A DNA stretch of 64,000 nucleotides. It comes from Mesostigma viride. Taxonomy: Eukaryota; Streptophyta; Mesostigmatophyceae; Mesostigmatales; Mesostigmataceae. This document shows positions 33,700 through 46,003 of this stretch, piece by piece (position 1 is the stretch's first letter; each line of letters starts with the position of its first letter). The position numbers were made by a program, and so were the translations under genes. The stretch lies in the NCBI GenBank assembly GCA_009746045.1, contig RPFO01000333.1:2109964-2173963 (forward strand), written 5' to 3'. The notes beneath the pieces were generated by a model. The model was not told the DNA's origin, ran no database searches, and was given only the letters and a program-made list of their open reading frames with translations.

Positions 33700-34960
33700 C
33701 TTTGTGGGCACCGAGCCACCCATGCAGTAACCCACCCATGCAGCCACCTGGTCACCCACCGGCCCAATGAACTGCTTACACTCTTGCGCGCCCGTGCACC
33801 CAGCCACCCACACGTCCACCCACCTAGTGACCAAAGCCAGCCAGCCAGCCGTGCACGTGCTAACCCACCTTATATATAACCACGCATGCACCTAGGCACC
33901 CAACCACCTTAACCAACCCACTTGGACATTCACCCACCCAGCAAGGCACCTGCGCTTGCAACCCACACACCTATAATATGTAATAAGGAAGCACTCACCC
34001 ATCCAATGAACCAACCACCCAACCACCCAACCACCTAAACACCCAGCCAGCATGCCCCATATGCACCATCCGGCCACCCACCCTTGACCCACCCACCCAC
34101 CCACCGGCCACTCAACCACTCAGTGCCCCCCCACCCTTATACCCACTGACCCACCCACACATGCACTTTCTCAGCCAGCCACCCCCCACCTCACCCCCAA
34201 CCTGCACAGCCCTTCACCAGTGATATCAGGTGAGTCGGTCCCAACCATAAACCCACCCACGCATCCATATCTGTGCGCCCACCCGCCCATCTACCCGTCC
34301 CTTCGCCCACCGACCCACACCTAGTCATCTACACATCCACCAGCCACCAACCACCAATGGCCCATCGTGGACCAACCCACCCACCCACACGCATCCCTAC
34401 TAACCACCCAACCACTAACCCACCATCCTCAAACCCATGCAATTGTTTCACTCACACATCTAACTACCCACCCACTTAGGAGTCTCCAAAGCCTATCATC
34501 ACGCAGACACCTGGCCATCTGCCTACAACCGATCACCCTAACACTCGTCTACCCATCATGACCAGCCACCCATCCACCCACCCTCTCCACCTAGCTGCCT
34601 GTGCTCCCAGCTACTCGGCCAGCCATTTACCAAGGCATCCACCTTTCAGCCAGCCACCTGCCATTGAACCCACCCATGTCTAGGAATCCCTTGAAGCATC
34701 TACAGCCTAATAAGCCTCCCACCCAAGACTTCCAGGGCAACTGAACAACCAACCAACCAATCAACCAGCTACACAACTACCTAACCACCTAACCACTCAA
34801 CAACCCGATCACCAAACCACCTAACCACCCAACACCCAAACCAGCCAGGCATGTGCCCGCCCATTTGCCCTCGCACGCCCGCACCATCAGGTCCCTCCAT
34901 ACACGCCCCGTTCACCTAGCCAGCCACACACCTAGCCAGCCACCTGCCCAACTCACGCAT
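33700..34960 (+). repeat. Low-complexity CCAC/CCAN-rich tract
   Basis: About 1.2 kb dominated by degenerate CCACCCA, CCAACCA and CCAGCCA motifs with four-base periodicity. It looks like an ancient, heavily mutated tetranucleotide array. No gene is visible in either strand. Confidence 0.7.
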
Positions 34961-36157
34961 GTCGAAGTCAACGTTAGCCATGCATGGCCTCACGTTGCAT
35001 CACTTGCATTGCATGGGTAGTTTGCATGAGGCAGCTTCCATCTCGTTGTCAGCAACTGAAAAGGCTCTTTCTTTACTTTAATGAATGAGCAACAACGTTG
35101 GAAACGTTATCCTATCCCTCTTTAAAACAGTCTTTAAATCAGAAAGACGAGGGCAAATATCTGGACAAGTTGGCAATAACCACTGCAAAATGCACTTGAG
35201 AACGTCTTATTAATCCAGCTCTCTACCCTTTGAGAAGCTGCCTTGCGTTAGCAGCGATCCTGGGCCCTCTAGCTCGCTCACCTCGCTTAATCTGCGCTTC
35301 TTTATGGCTGCCGGGAGATGCGAAGCTTGAACCCAGCGTGTCGTGGCGAGGTCCTCTGCCCGGCCCATCACACCTCAAAACCGCATGCCGACTAATTAAA
35401 AACGATGCCCCCCTTTGCCTTTTGTATCTGGCGTCAAAAGAACGATAAAATCGCTTGGAAAACACTGTCGCAAAGAGCTTTCTACAGGCATTATAAGCAA
35501 TTTTCGCAGTTTTTACCGCACTTATTGCACAGCCGGGAGACCATTAGGGACCTTTGCGCGGAATCTCGTGCACGCCATATGTCCTGCTGGCTTATTGCCG
35601 CAGGCTGGCAGTATAGGAAGGTCGGGCATAGCCTAAAGAGGTAATTATCTGACGATAAAGATATGCATTGCATGACGCAAGAAACAGACGGATTTCGCAC
35701 CCCCCAGTTTATTCACGCAAATGCCGGAAAATTAAAAGCGAAACTCAAAAAACGAAAACACTAACCTCTTCGGGAATATTATAACGAACAAGCTGAGCTA
35801 TCGTGCCGGGTTTTTCGTTTCCTCCCGTATCCAGGACCGTGAGACACGTACCACCGAGAAATCTGGATTTCGCGAAAAAAATTGTGCGCTGCAAAAAAAA
35901 TATTTGTCCCGCTCAATGCCCTCGTCGCAATCACAGCGCATATCATTCCAAACTTATTCCATGGATTAATCGTGATGTAAGCTTCGTTTTGACACCTCAG
36001 GCGGCTGAAATGACGCAGGTTTCAGAACGCTAGCTGATGCTCGACCGCCATGGGTGTTTTCGTCGTTTTCGTCTCTCGCGGCGCGGGAAAAATCTAGATC
36101 TCGGACGAAATCCGGACAATAATTTATGTCAAAATTTGGCGGGTTCGCGGTGTTGTG
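34961..36157. other. No gene recognised
   Basis: AT-richer sequence with short frames only. An A-rich stretch lies at 35740-35760 and 35875-35900. Confidence 0.35.
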
Positions 36158-36747
36158 GATGTACAAGGCCACTGTCTAATAACTATTCTACACTACTGCT
36201 GCTGTAACCCCCCAGGCGGCTGGGGCTGCTGGAGTCGCTGGGGCCGCGGTGGTCAAGGGGGTCGCGTGCCAGGGCTTGTGGCCGACGTAGACGGCCGCCC
36301 CCTTCCAGTACACCGGTTCGCCCACCTTGGTCTGCCGGAGCTGGAGGTAGGTCGGCCATAGCTCCCGTCGCCGTTGTTGCTGCGCCAGGGTCAAGTCGTC
36401 ATCCACGGTGAAGGGAGTGTTCTCGAGCCGCTTGCGGCCGGTCTGAGAAACGAAATCTTGTCCGCTGGGCTCTCAAAGATGAGAAGAAGCGGAGGCCGGC
36501 GCCCCTGCCTTACCCCGCGCGCGGGGGAGGCGGTGGGCGGTCAGCTTAATCTCACCAAGAAGGCCCATGCGTGCAAGGATTTTGCTCTCAAACGCACGTG
36601 CAAGCTTCTCGGGATTCTCACCTTCCTCCATGTCGAAGTTCTTGAGTATGGCGTTGAGGCTGCGCTTGGCGATCGAGCTCGGCCTCCTCGCAGAGGTCAA
36701 GCGTCTGCCGGTGGAGCTGGGCTGCGACGGCGGAGGTGGTGGAGGTG
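36158..36747 (-). mobile_element. R2h: internal R2 fragment (subfamily B)
   Basis: Minus-strand ORF1 C-terminal region with the start of the 3'UTR. It is truncated at both ends: the right edge (GGAGGTGGT) passes straight into the Copia-like element at 36748. Confidence 0.8.
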
Positions 36748-36889
36748 GTACGGAAAACAGCTTTGGTAAGGTTGGAACTTGGCTAGGTCCAGTTACCATC
36801 CGTGGATTTACCAAAAACAGCAAGACCGTGGAGGTCAAGCACAATATCAATGGGAAGCGTCACAGGGTGAGCTGTCATAGAATTATTAA

Positions 36890-39156
36890 GGGGTCCGGAC
36901 GGACCGGAATTATTTCGCGCCAAAAAATTCGCGCCGGTACCCGTCACGTGAAATTGTGGTGCACGATGCGCGTAACCCTTGCGCCAAGTTGGCCATGGCG
37001 ACGTGCGTTAGGTAATAAATGCAGTAATATGGCAATAAGACCGCAGAAAATTATGCAGATGCGTCAAATCAAAGTTTCATCATGATCTTGCGTAGCCGAA
37101 GATGCATTATTGACGAGATCGATGCCATTTTTCATCCGCGTTTGCGAGGGGGTCTGGCCCGGAAATCTTGCCGCAAGTGAATAAGCAGCAATACATGCCT
37201 ACAGCGATAATTACAAAGGTTCTTAGTCCCTAGCGATGCAGAAAGCAACGTTCATTAACGGGGAGATTGAAAATGTTAAAGAACCTTTTATTTTATTACT
37301 TTTCCTCGTCATTTTCGGAAAGAAAACGCCAGGTCCTGCTTTATGCGCTGTCAACCCGTCCATGTGTGGCTGGCATTTCTTGCGCGCCTTGTCAGGAAAG
37401 ATAGCATGCCATTGTACGTCTATTATCCAGTGGTTACCCCCGAAGTCTATTGCGTTTAGAAATCCCTTTATTCTAAGCTTTCAGCACGGTTTCCTGGAAG
37501 GGTGCGTTGTTTTGTTCGCCGCTTGCTGCATGCACGTCTCTAGTTTTCCGGCAGCTTTCAACCGATTCGCTTACGTTATGCGTGGCAAGCTCTGAAATCC
37601 TGTCTAGGATTGGGTAATATCAAGGTAAGCTGCTACGTTAATGTAATGATATATGGAAGGATTTGGATGGCAGAGTGCTTATATTGCATATTCAACACGT
37701 ACCCCGGCATGCCTCGAGGGCGGCATGCAACAAGCTGGCGAGCATATGAACCGTGCGTCTCAACGTGCTGGGAAACAAGGTGGCTATACTTCTCTTGCTG
37801 GCCATGCTTTGTATATGTGTAAGCTATGCTTACGTGTGTGTTCTCTTTAGATTTGTGGATCACAGCCACTATGCATCACAATCAATGTGCTCTCAAGGAT
37901 GCTAGCCATGCTTATGAGGATGGCTGCAAGCCATTTTTCTCTTATGGCTTTGCTGTATTTCGTGTTTGCGCTTACAGTTCTGTTTTGTTGGTTGGTTTTT
38001 GAACGGGGTGATGTGAACCTGCAGGGTTAGAACATTGTGTTATTATTGCTGGTTGATTGAGGCATCATCCTCTACTCTAAGTCAGCATAGCACGTGTATA
38101 TGAGCATGCTGTTTATGCACCTTATTGTTGAGCATGGTTTACAACCATGGTGAGGTGTGGGGTGTGGCTAGCATGTATGAGTCACCCATCTAATCCCACA
38201 TGTTTCTGTTGCTATTGAACGTTGCTTGGGCCTCTAAACATTTCTGTTATTACCAATGAAGATTGCCAACTATGCTACCATAGTGTGGTGCTGCATGCTA
38301 TGAATGACCTCTCTAGTACTCAAGGCTCATGCTCAGCTTGATCCTGCATTTGGTGGCTGTTTGTATAACTCAATTGGCGGCCGTCTATGTTAGGATTCTG
38401 CATGATGATTTGTGGTGGGCAGGTGATGAAAAGGGTTATGTTTGAGCTCATGCCAGTCTATACTAGGGTTGAGGGGTGGCAGTTGAGGACACTAGTTTAT
38501 GCCATCAGTCTAGCTCAGAATGACCTGAATTTTGATTCCAAGATAGTTTGCATGATAAATAACTTGCTGGCACCTTGTTTGCCCCACTTGGTGGTGGGCA
38601 AGGTTGTGATTGGTGCAGCCATTTGGCATAAAACCGTATTTTCGTGCATTTTTTTTTTCATACAAAAGTGATGTTTGTTCACATACGTGCATGGTCAGAA
38701 TGAGCTGAAAATTGGTCCCATTGATATTCCCACCCTGTGGAAGTTATCTATATCTCCCTGGGCCCAACCCATGCGTATTTGATTTGATTTTTTTTTTTTT
38801 AGTCACAAAAAAGACGTATTTTTCGGTAAACTGCCAAAGTATGCCCAGACGTGCGATTTTGGTGCTGCAAATTAGCTCCATTCCTTGGTCTGGGTGGGGA
38901 TTTGACTGGAATATGGTGTTTGGTACACAAGTGTGGGGGGGTTGTCCTAGGCAATCCGTGCTTTTAGGGGGTGTGCGCGCCAAAAAAAGCTCCCTGCACA
39001 TGTATTGTGATGGGCCTTGAACTCAAAAAGTAGCCAGATGCATGCCCAAGGGTCATATTTAGGGTCCCCCATCATAATTTGCATTGCCAGCATGATGGGT
39101 ATTGAGTGCAAAACATGTGTATTCAATTTGGGGGGGGGCAGGTCCGTCCGGACCCC
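36890..39156. mobile_element. 2.27-kb TTAA-flanked element with 16-bp inverted termini
   Basis: The left end GGGGTCCGGACGGACC (36890-36905) is the exact reverse complement of the right end at 39141-39156. TTAA flanks both sides (36886-36889, 39157-39160). Removing the element plus one TTAA joins the host polyprotein in frame (HRII-K to K-YYSP). The interior is AT-rich with no transposase-sized frame, so it is non-autonomous. TTAA targets are typical of piggyBac-type elements, but the GGGG termini are not the usual piggyBac ends, so the superfamily is left open. Confidence 0.8.
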
Positions 39157-41779
39157 TTAAGAAGTATTATTCTCCCATGGCAGACGTGCCTGGGGAAGAG
39201 TCTTTAAGCATGGACTCACTACTTCTATCTGGCAACTCCAGCATGCCCAGCAGTAGCCCTGAGCCACCAATTACTGCTGTTGACAGCACCACAGCACCCT
39301 CTGTGAACCCTTCCACCCTCAGTGAAGCCAGGCCCACTTCACAACCTGGGGATTGCTTAACCAGGCACGAGGTAGCTGGGTTGGAAGCATTAGCTCAGCC
39401 CCAAGGCACCAAATTGTCTGCCAACCCTCCCGCTCTGAGGTCAAGATTGGCAGTCGCCTTGCAAGCATTACACAGGTCACATAAGCAACAAGCTGCTGTG
39501 GCCGAAGGGTTGGCAAAAGTCTCAGCTGTGTGCACTACTAGTCAGGACCCCTGGACCCTGGCAATAGACACTCAGGCACAGGTCAGTGTGATCAGTGCAC
39601 AAGCCATCCCTGGTCTTGAGATTGCACCTTCATTTTGGGCACGGGTGCAGGATTTCTCAGGCCAAAGATCACTGGATGTAGTGGGACAGGTGATGCTCCC
39701 TATACTTGGTATTCAGACACCCTTCCAGGTGGTGGAGGGGTACTCTGGTAACACCTTGTTGGGGGAACCTTTTGTATCCTATCCTGGGGTGCTTATCTCA
39801 GCTAATGAGCTCAGTGTCACAGGGGTGGGTGCAGTTCCTCTGGACCACTTTAAAATCCCTCTCTCCAGTATTGTCCCTGGTATATGGATGCTGTCATCAA
39901 GGCAGTCAACACTCAGTATGCACCAGGGGAGATCCCTGATCTGGACAAGTTAGTGCACAGCCAGTTCCTACATCCCTCAGCCTTTGGGCTGGGTAAGTGG
40001 GACATAGCCATGCACTCACCCCACCAAATCTCCCACGTCATACAAGAATGCAAAACACAAAAAGGGTTTACCAAGTGGCTGATGGCCATTGTCCACCAAG
40101 CCAGGCAGGAATGGGTCCTGCCCAACCCCCAAAACCCTCAATACAAACCTCCTGTCACCCGGCCTTCATGGGACGTGCCAGAGGGAGCCAAAAAGCTCAG
40201 ATTAAAATTTGTTCTCAAACAAAAACCACAAAAAGTGGGCTCCCCAATCTTCCATGCCAGACCATGTGTCACAGAATTAAAGGGGACATCCACACTGCCA
40301 AAAGGGGAAACCTACACACCTGGGTTGCAACAAACCTCACTCAGGATCATGCTCTCCCTATTCCTCCACAACCTCAATGCAGGCCAAGACTATGTCTGCA
40401 AAGCCACTGATATTAAAAGGGCCTTTGTCAGGATATGCCCCAATATGCCTGACAGTTTTATTATTGAGTGTGCTAGTTTCGGGTATACCGGAACTTATAT
40501 GACTACTTTCTGCTACATTTGACATCATGGTTGGATCAAGCTTGTTGAGCTGATCAACTTTGCAAGTGGAAGTTTCTCATTCTGACAACTGGTTGAAAAG
40601 ATATGACCATTTGTGTACGTAGTTATGGCCCACAGTGGACAGCATTAATGTGGGACTGAATTATGCGTCAGACATACTGTGTACCGCTGTGGGGTAATAA
40701 CCTGCAGTGTCTGGCGACACTTAAAGTTGAGCTATTAATTCTGGTCTCTTTACAAGTCAGGGAAAGAAAACAGACATACATGTTAGAGTACCTGTCTTAG
40801 ACTAGAATCACGTGGTGAATGATGTGCATCAACGGCCAATATTGAGCCGCCACCTTTGCCCTTGCAAAGTGCTTTCCATTTAGCCTCGGATGCTCCTTTG
40901 TCGCAGCACCGGTTTGATCGCAGATACAAAGTCAATAATTATTAAATCAGTAAAGCAATATATCCATTTCTGGCCTTGCCTTGCTTTGCATGCATCACCA
41001 CAAAACATCAAATTTATTACAATATGTGTGCTAGCTCTATACGGTGGAATAACACAGACATGTCTACCAGATGGCAACACGGCCATCTGTATGCTAGGGT
41101 GAGCACACTATGTGAATGTGCAGGGCCAGCCCACAGCAGCTGTGCCCCTGCTCTACCCCTTTTGCCAGGGGGGGGGGGGGGAGGCAAAAGAAACAACCTG
41201 CTTCCCTAGAATGGAAACCCACCCTTTATAGCAACCACCTCTCCAGCCAACCCCTACCTGGGTGGCTGGGGTACGGGTGCCAGCACAAAAAATATTTTTT
41301 CTAAAATTATTTTTTCTTTGGTGCTATACGGCGTTGCATTCTCCGCTCAGCAGGTTAGTCATAGATAAAATGAGCATAGCTCACCAAATCCATTTCTGGC
41401 CTTGCCTTGCTTTGCATGCATCACCACAAAACATCAAATTTATTACAATATGTGTGCTAGCTCTATACGGTGGAATAACACAGACATGTCTACCAGATGG
41501 CAACACGGCCATCTGTATGCTAGGGTGAGCACACTATGTGAATGTGCAGGGCCAGCCCACAGCAGCTGTGCCCCTGCTCTACCCACATCTCCTTACATGG
41601 CTAACAGCCGAAAATACGTAGGACATGCAAAAAAGAAAACTTAAACTACCTAGCTATGGGGGTACTTTGTCCCAACCCAGGTTCACCCTCGGGTTAGTTA
41701 AACCATTTCCCCCCTGACCTCCCACACAAGGGTGAGGTCAGTTGATAGCTAAAAGACGAGAGATAAAAACAGGAGGACG

Positions 41780-42558
41780 TCAAAACTCGACGCCACCGAA
41801 GTGGCGCCGGAAAGCCGCTGGGTCAAAACCCAGGGCCTGAGCCCAGAGGGCGGGTGGGATGTCGCGCCCCAGGAGGCTGCGGTGGAGGCCAATGTAGCGC
41901 GTGACCGAGAGGGCCGAAGCCCACCGGCCGCGCAGCTGGATGGCCTCCGGCGACTCGCCAGCGATGGCGTCGTGCGTCGCCCCCCCATGCCGGAGGCTGT
42001 GAAAAGAAAACATCCCTGGGATGCCCATGCGGGCCTGCACAGCCTCCCACTGCTGCCTAGCCTGGCTGTACGTTAAGCCCGAAAGAGGAGTGCATCCGGG
42101 GGCTGGCCAGCCGTCAGACGTCGCAGGAGCCACAAAGAAAGTGGATCCCGGACGAGGACGTGCTGGGCCGCCCCCTGCGCAGTTTTGGGGTTGCGCAGCA
42201 CAAGGGCACCGACCATGGGCCCTGGCTCGAGAAGGGGGTGGCCGGGATGAGCCACATCCCGAACCCGCAGCCCTAGCGCCTCGCTAATGCGTAAATACTG
42301 CTGGAAAGCAATAATAATCAACGCACTCAAATGCACCTGTCGACGTGAAACTAGCAACAGGGCAGTGAAATAGCAAAGGCGCCAGGGCATAGGCGGAGGG
42401 CTGACAGCCGGAACAAGCCGCTGCCAACCTGCTAGCAGGCGGTCCGCCAGTACCCAATTCCGAACAATGTCGGGGTAGTACAGGTGCAGACAGGCCTTGG
42501 CATGCTGGCATAAGGTACGCCCCCGCCCGCCCTGGCATGGTAGACAGCAGAAATCCAC
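41780..42558 (-). pseudogene. Tyrosine recombinase of the DIRS-like element
   Basis: The N-terminal part has HAKACLHLYYPDIVRNWVLA. The catalytic part has QQYLRISEALGLRVRDV (first Arg box), VLRNPKTAQG (Lys strand), FHSLRHGGATHDAIAG (H-x-x-R box), LRGRWASALSVTRYIGLHR (second His/Trp and the nucleophilic Tyr). These are the ordered residues of a phage-integrase-fold recombinase, which in DIRS elements inserts the circular cDNA. A frameshift near 42080 separates the halves; the end is at 41780. Confidence 0.87.
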
Positions 42559-44539
42559 TCACAGAAAATGGCTTCCGCGTCAGCTGGGTCGACAGGGCCA
42601 GGTGGCGCCCACGCCACGTAGACAGCCGCCGCACGCCGGTACGCTGGCAAGGTAGACACAGGGTTGACTGTGCCCTCCAAAAGTGCCAAGTCCCGAGGGC
42701 GTCGCGCCCCCTCAGGCCCAGGGTTGGGATGCACGTCACCACACCGGGTCAAGTCAGGAATCCAAGCGCCACGCCGACTGGCCTTGTCAGCTGGGTTGTG
42801 GTCGGTAGCCACCCAGACCCAGTGGCTCTGCATGTCGCCAGCCAGTGACAGAGCGCAGTAGCGCCGAACCAGCTGGTTGAGGCGGTAGGAAGACGACCGC
42901 CCTCTGACAAACGCCCCCACCACAGCACTGGAGTCTACGAGCCGGACGACTCGCTTACCTCGACACGCCTTGGTCCGGCACGACCACTCGACCCCCTGTG
43001 TCGCAGCAATCGCCTCCTTGACGTTGATGTGGTTAGGCTGCCCCCGCCACCGGTAGGACAGTGCCGTACGCCAGTGGCCACTATCCAGCAGGCTGTAGTC
43101 CCCCTCCTCCATGCGCTCCAGGTCCCAGTCCTCCCCAGACGTTAAAGCTGTCGTCCGCCACCCCCGCGCTTCGCGCCGGGTCGCCAGCCGGGCACAATCG
43201 GCCCCAGGCAGGTCCCTGTAGACCACCCCACCGCCGGAGCCGCTCGCATCACTTGCGACGACCCGGTCAGAAAGGGGCCGGGCCCTGGCCGCCCTCAAAA
43301 AGGGGGCCAGGTCGATCGCCGCCTGAAGCTCCTGGCGGGCCCCCGCAGGGAGGCGCCAGCGGCGCCCAGGCAGGGAGGCATTCATGGCTGCTAGCAGCCG
43401 GTACGTCTCAGACCACACCGAAAGCATGGGGCGGCACAGCAGATGCATCCACACCCACTTCCCAAGCACAGAACTAAGTTCGCGGTAGTATGTAAACCCG
43501 CGATCTAAGATTCTATGAGTAGCAGCGATAACTGCCACCACACGCTCAGGAACAGGCACCACGTCACCATCTCTTTGGTGAATGACCCCACCGCCTGCAC
43601 ACCAGTCTGCTCTGCTGTCGCCCGTACCACCTTGTCAGACTTCTGCACCAGCCCAACAGCGGCGTAGGCAGCCTGAACACGATCTAGCTGCTGATTCACC
43701 CCATCCACCGACGCACAGTGGGTGAAATGGAGGTCATCGATCGTCACAGCATGCATACCTTCCAGATCCTGCCGAGATTCGAAGCACGGCGAGGGCGCCA
43801 AGGGCGCAGCAGGGTCCTCCTCCAGCCTCAGCCGGACGGTCTCCCCCGCCTCGTTGGCCTCCGCCACCAGGATCAGCGCGGACATGTTGATGCTCAGCCC
43901 ACGACTAGCCTCCAACGGCGGCTTGGGGCCACAGCGGTACAACACAGACTGATGCACACACTGGGCCACGGCGACGGCCAGCTTGTTGCCCATTGGCCAG
44001 CACAACATCCACGGCCACACCTTCCGACGAGCCCCACTCAGGCCCACCAGATCCGACCACACCGGCATCCACGCACAGTACCGCCGCATCCAAACTGGCA
44101 GGCGGAGTCTGTTGTAGTACGAATCCAAATCTGATACGCCCCCAAAAACATCCTCCCCAGCGCGCGTGGGCAAATCGCAAATCACGCCAAGGTGTGGTAA
44201 AAAAGCGGGCATAGGATCTGGTAGTGGCATGTTGCCACGCCGGTTGTCCACAATCAGCCGTATACGGCCGTCGGGCTTTCCGACCCCAAAAGTACCGTTC
44301 ACCATAGGCGGCTCCTCCTCAAAAAATCCACCCAAAATCCCCCTCTCCACACACACCGTGCAAACCCGCGCGAACTCCTCCATGCTACACCCCCGCGAGA
44401 TCCGCATCGACTTCTGCAAGATCCGCTCTGCTGGGCTCAGCGTCCGTACCATCCTACTCTCATCATTCAAAATTGCTCCCCAAGAGGGGGGTAGTAAGTT
44501 CAGCACATCCACTTGGCCACCTTCCCCCGGACCAGGCAA
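42432..44539 (-). pseudogene. DIRS-like reverse transcriptase and RNase H with 2A-like motif
   Basis: The RT begins VDVLNLLPPSWGAILNDES, with VNGTFGVGKPDGRIRLIVDN and a DLDSYYNRLRLP segment. A frameshift near 43540 is followed by ELSSVLGKWVW and PMLSVWSETYRLL. The RNase H reads VVASDASGSGGGVVY, HINVKEAIAA, RLVDSSAVVGAF and VATDHNPADKASR. Directly after it comes RCGDVHPNPGP (42714-42740), which fits the D-V-x-x-N-P-G-P 2A ribosome-skipping signature, then a linker leading into the recombinase. RT makes cDNA from element RNA and RNase H removes the RNA. A further frameshift near 42530 shows decay. Confidence 0.82.
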
Positions 44540-44902
44540 GCCAAGCGTGCGGCCACTAACGGTTCGTAAGGGGCTCCTTCAGCATATTCACCCCCATCCA
44601 CTACAGATCCTGCCATTGCCGCTACGGAACCACCGTTCCGGCGGACAAAGGACCTGCAAGCATCATCGATCCCATCTAGGGCCGCCTGCTGCAGAGGCCC
44701 GGGCACACGGGCTGAATCTACAGCAGGCGGGTCTCGCCCCCCCCCCCCATCCAGTTTAACGCCCTAACCGTCTGACAGGCTAGTGTGCGAGCATTAAAAG
44801 CCCGACTCATCCTATCGCGCCTACGGCCTGAGCGTACCTGCTGCCACCAGTCACGAGGTGGCAGGGGTGCTGGAAGAGGTAGTGGAAGAAGGCACCGCTC
44901 CC

Positions 44903-46003
44903 TCACTTGTTGTTGTTGGACGGGCCGCCCTGCCCCTTCTTGCCGGGACCCTGCTCCAGCTTGTGCTGCAGCTTCCCCATGCTCATCGCCGCCCGCACCG
45001 CCGGAGACGCCAGCATTGCTCCACCCTCCTGGAATGGCAGCATTGCCGACGGAGTCCCCTTCCAACCCGTCGACCCCACATCCACCAGCTGGCATGCCGT
45101 GATCAGCTTTGCCAGGTACTCGGCTGCTGCCAGCTCCAGAATTACTTCGGAGCGTGGCGTGGCCCAGTAGCCAAATTCTGTCACCATCGTGTCCAGAATT
45201 CCTGCCATCTGCAGGAGCAGCATCCTCCTCTCCCCGCTGGCTGAGCTGCCGTGCATCGTCAGCATTAACGATGCACGGATGGACTTCCCCCCCACGCTCT
45301 CTGCGTAGTCCAGCATCCCGGCAGCACCGCCTCCAGCATGTTGCTCACCAGGACCGGCACTGCATGCCCGCTCAGCGCCACCCCCTTCGTGCGCGCCAGC
45401 CTGCCAGCAGTCGCCGCTGCGGCTGGGCTTGCAGTTGCTGGAGTCTTTGCCTGGTCCAGCAGCTTCGACATGGCCGATATCAGGTCGCCAATATCTCCGC
45501 CAGTGCGGGCGTTGCCCGGCGGGATGGAAGCCCTCCCGCTGGCGTTGCATAGCCCGTCTCGGTCCCCAGCAGCCGACCTATGTTCCGGTCTAGGTCCGCC
45601 ACATCCTGGTCGATCGCCCCAGGGCGCCATCCTCCTCGCCAGCGCCCGGTCCACCATGCCCCGCCCCTCCGCTTCCACCTGCCGAAGGGGGAACACCCCC
45701 AGCTCCCACCCCACCTGCTGACACTGGTGGATCCGGCTCTGCAATAGCCTCCCCCAGTTGCGCTGCTAGCACATCGGCCAGGGCCTCCTCCCCATCCCAG
45801 TCGCTGACAAACCCCCTTTTCTCCAACACGTCCATGACGTTCTTGGCACGCCCCGGATTGAGCTTCTGGATCCGCTCTAGCCAATGCCCCTCCCCTAGGA
45901 TCTTCTGGACCGCAGTTGCGGCCTCCTTTGGGGTGCATCCCTCCCTGGCTTCTTGCTTGAGCTTTGCTATGAAATTCCGCTCTGGGGCTGTCACTGAGGT
46001 CAT
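44903..46003 (-). pseudogene. Gag-like ORF1 of the DIRS-like element (frameshifted)
   Basis: Starts MTSVTAPERNFIAKLKQEAR at 46003. It continues through LGEGHWLERIQKLNPGRAKN, a Gly-rich linker, DIGDLISAMSKLLDQAK, GMLDYAESVGGKSIRASLML, DTMVTEFGYWATPRSE, and ends QGGPSNNNK at 44903. Several frame changes are needed. No motif identifies it on its own; its position before the RT is that of the structural protein in DIRS elements. Confidence 0.6.

Noticed and set aside
33598-34119. Trp/Gly-rich minus-strand frames
   Set aside because: Low-complexity CCAC-type repeat translation.
36890-39156. Calling the TTAA element piggyBac
   Set aside because: The target site fits but the termini do not match the usual piggyBac ends and no transposase is present.
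39102-39161. Start of the Copia-like frame at 39102
   Set aside because: The bases before 39157 belong to the inserted TTAA element; the true upstream codons are at 36748-36889.
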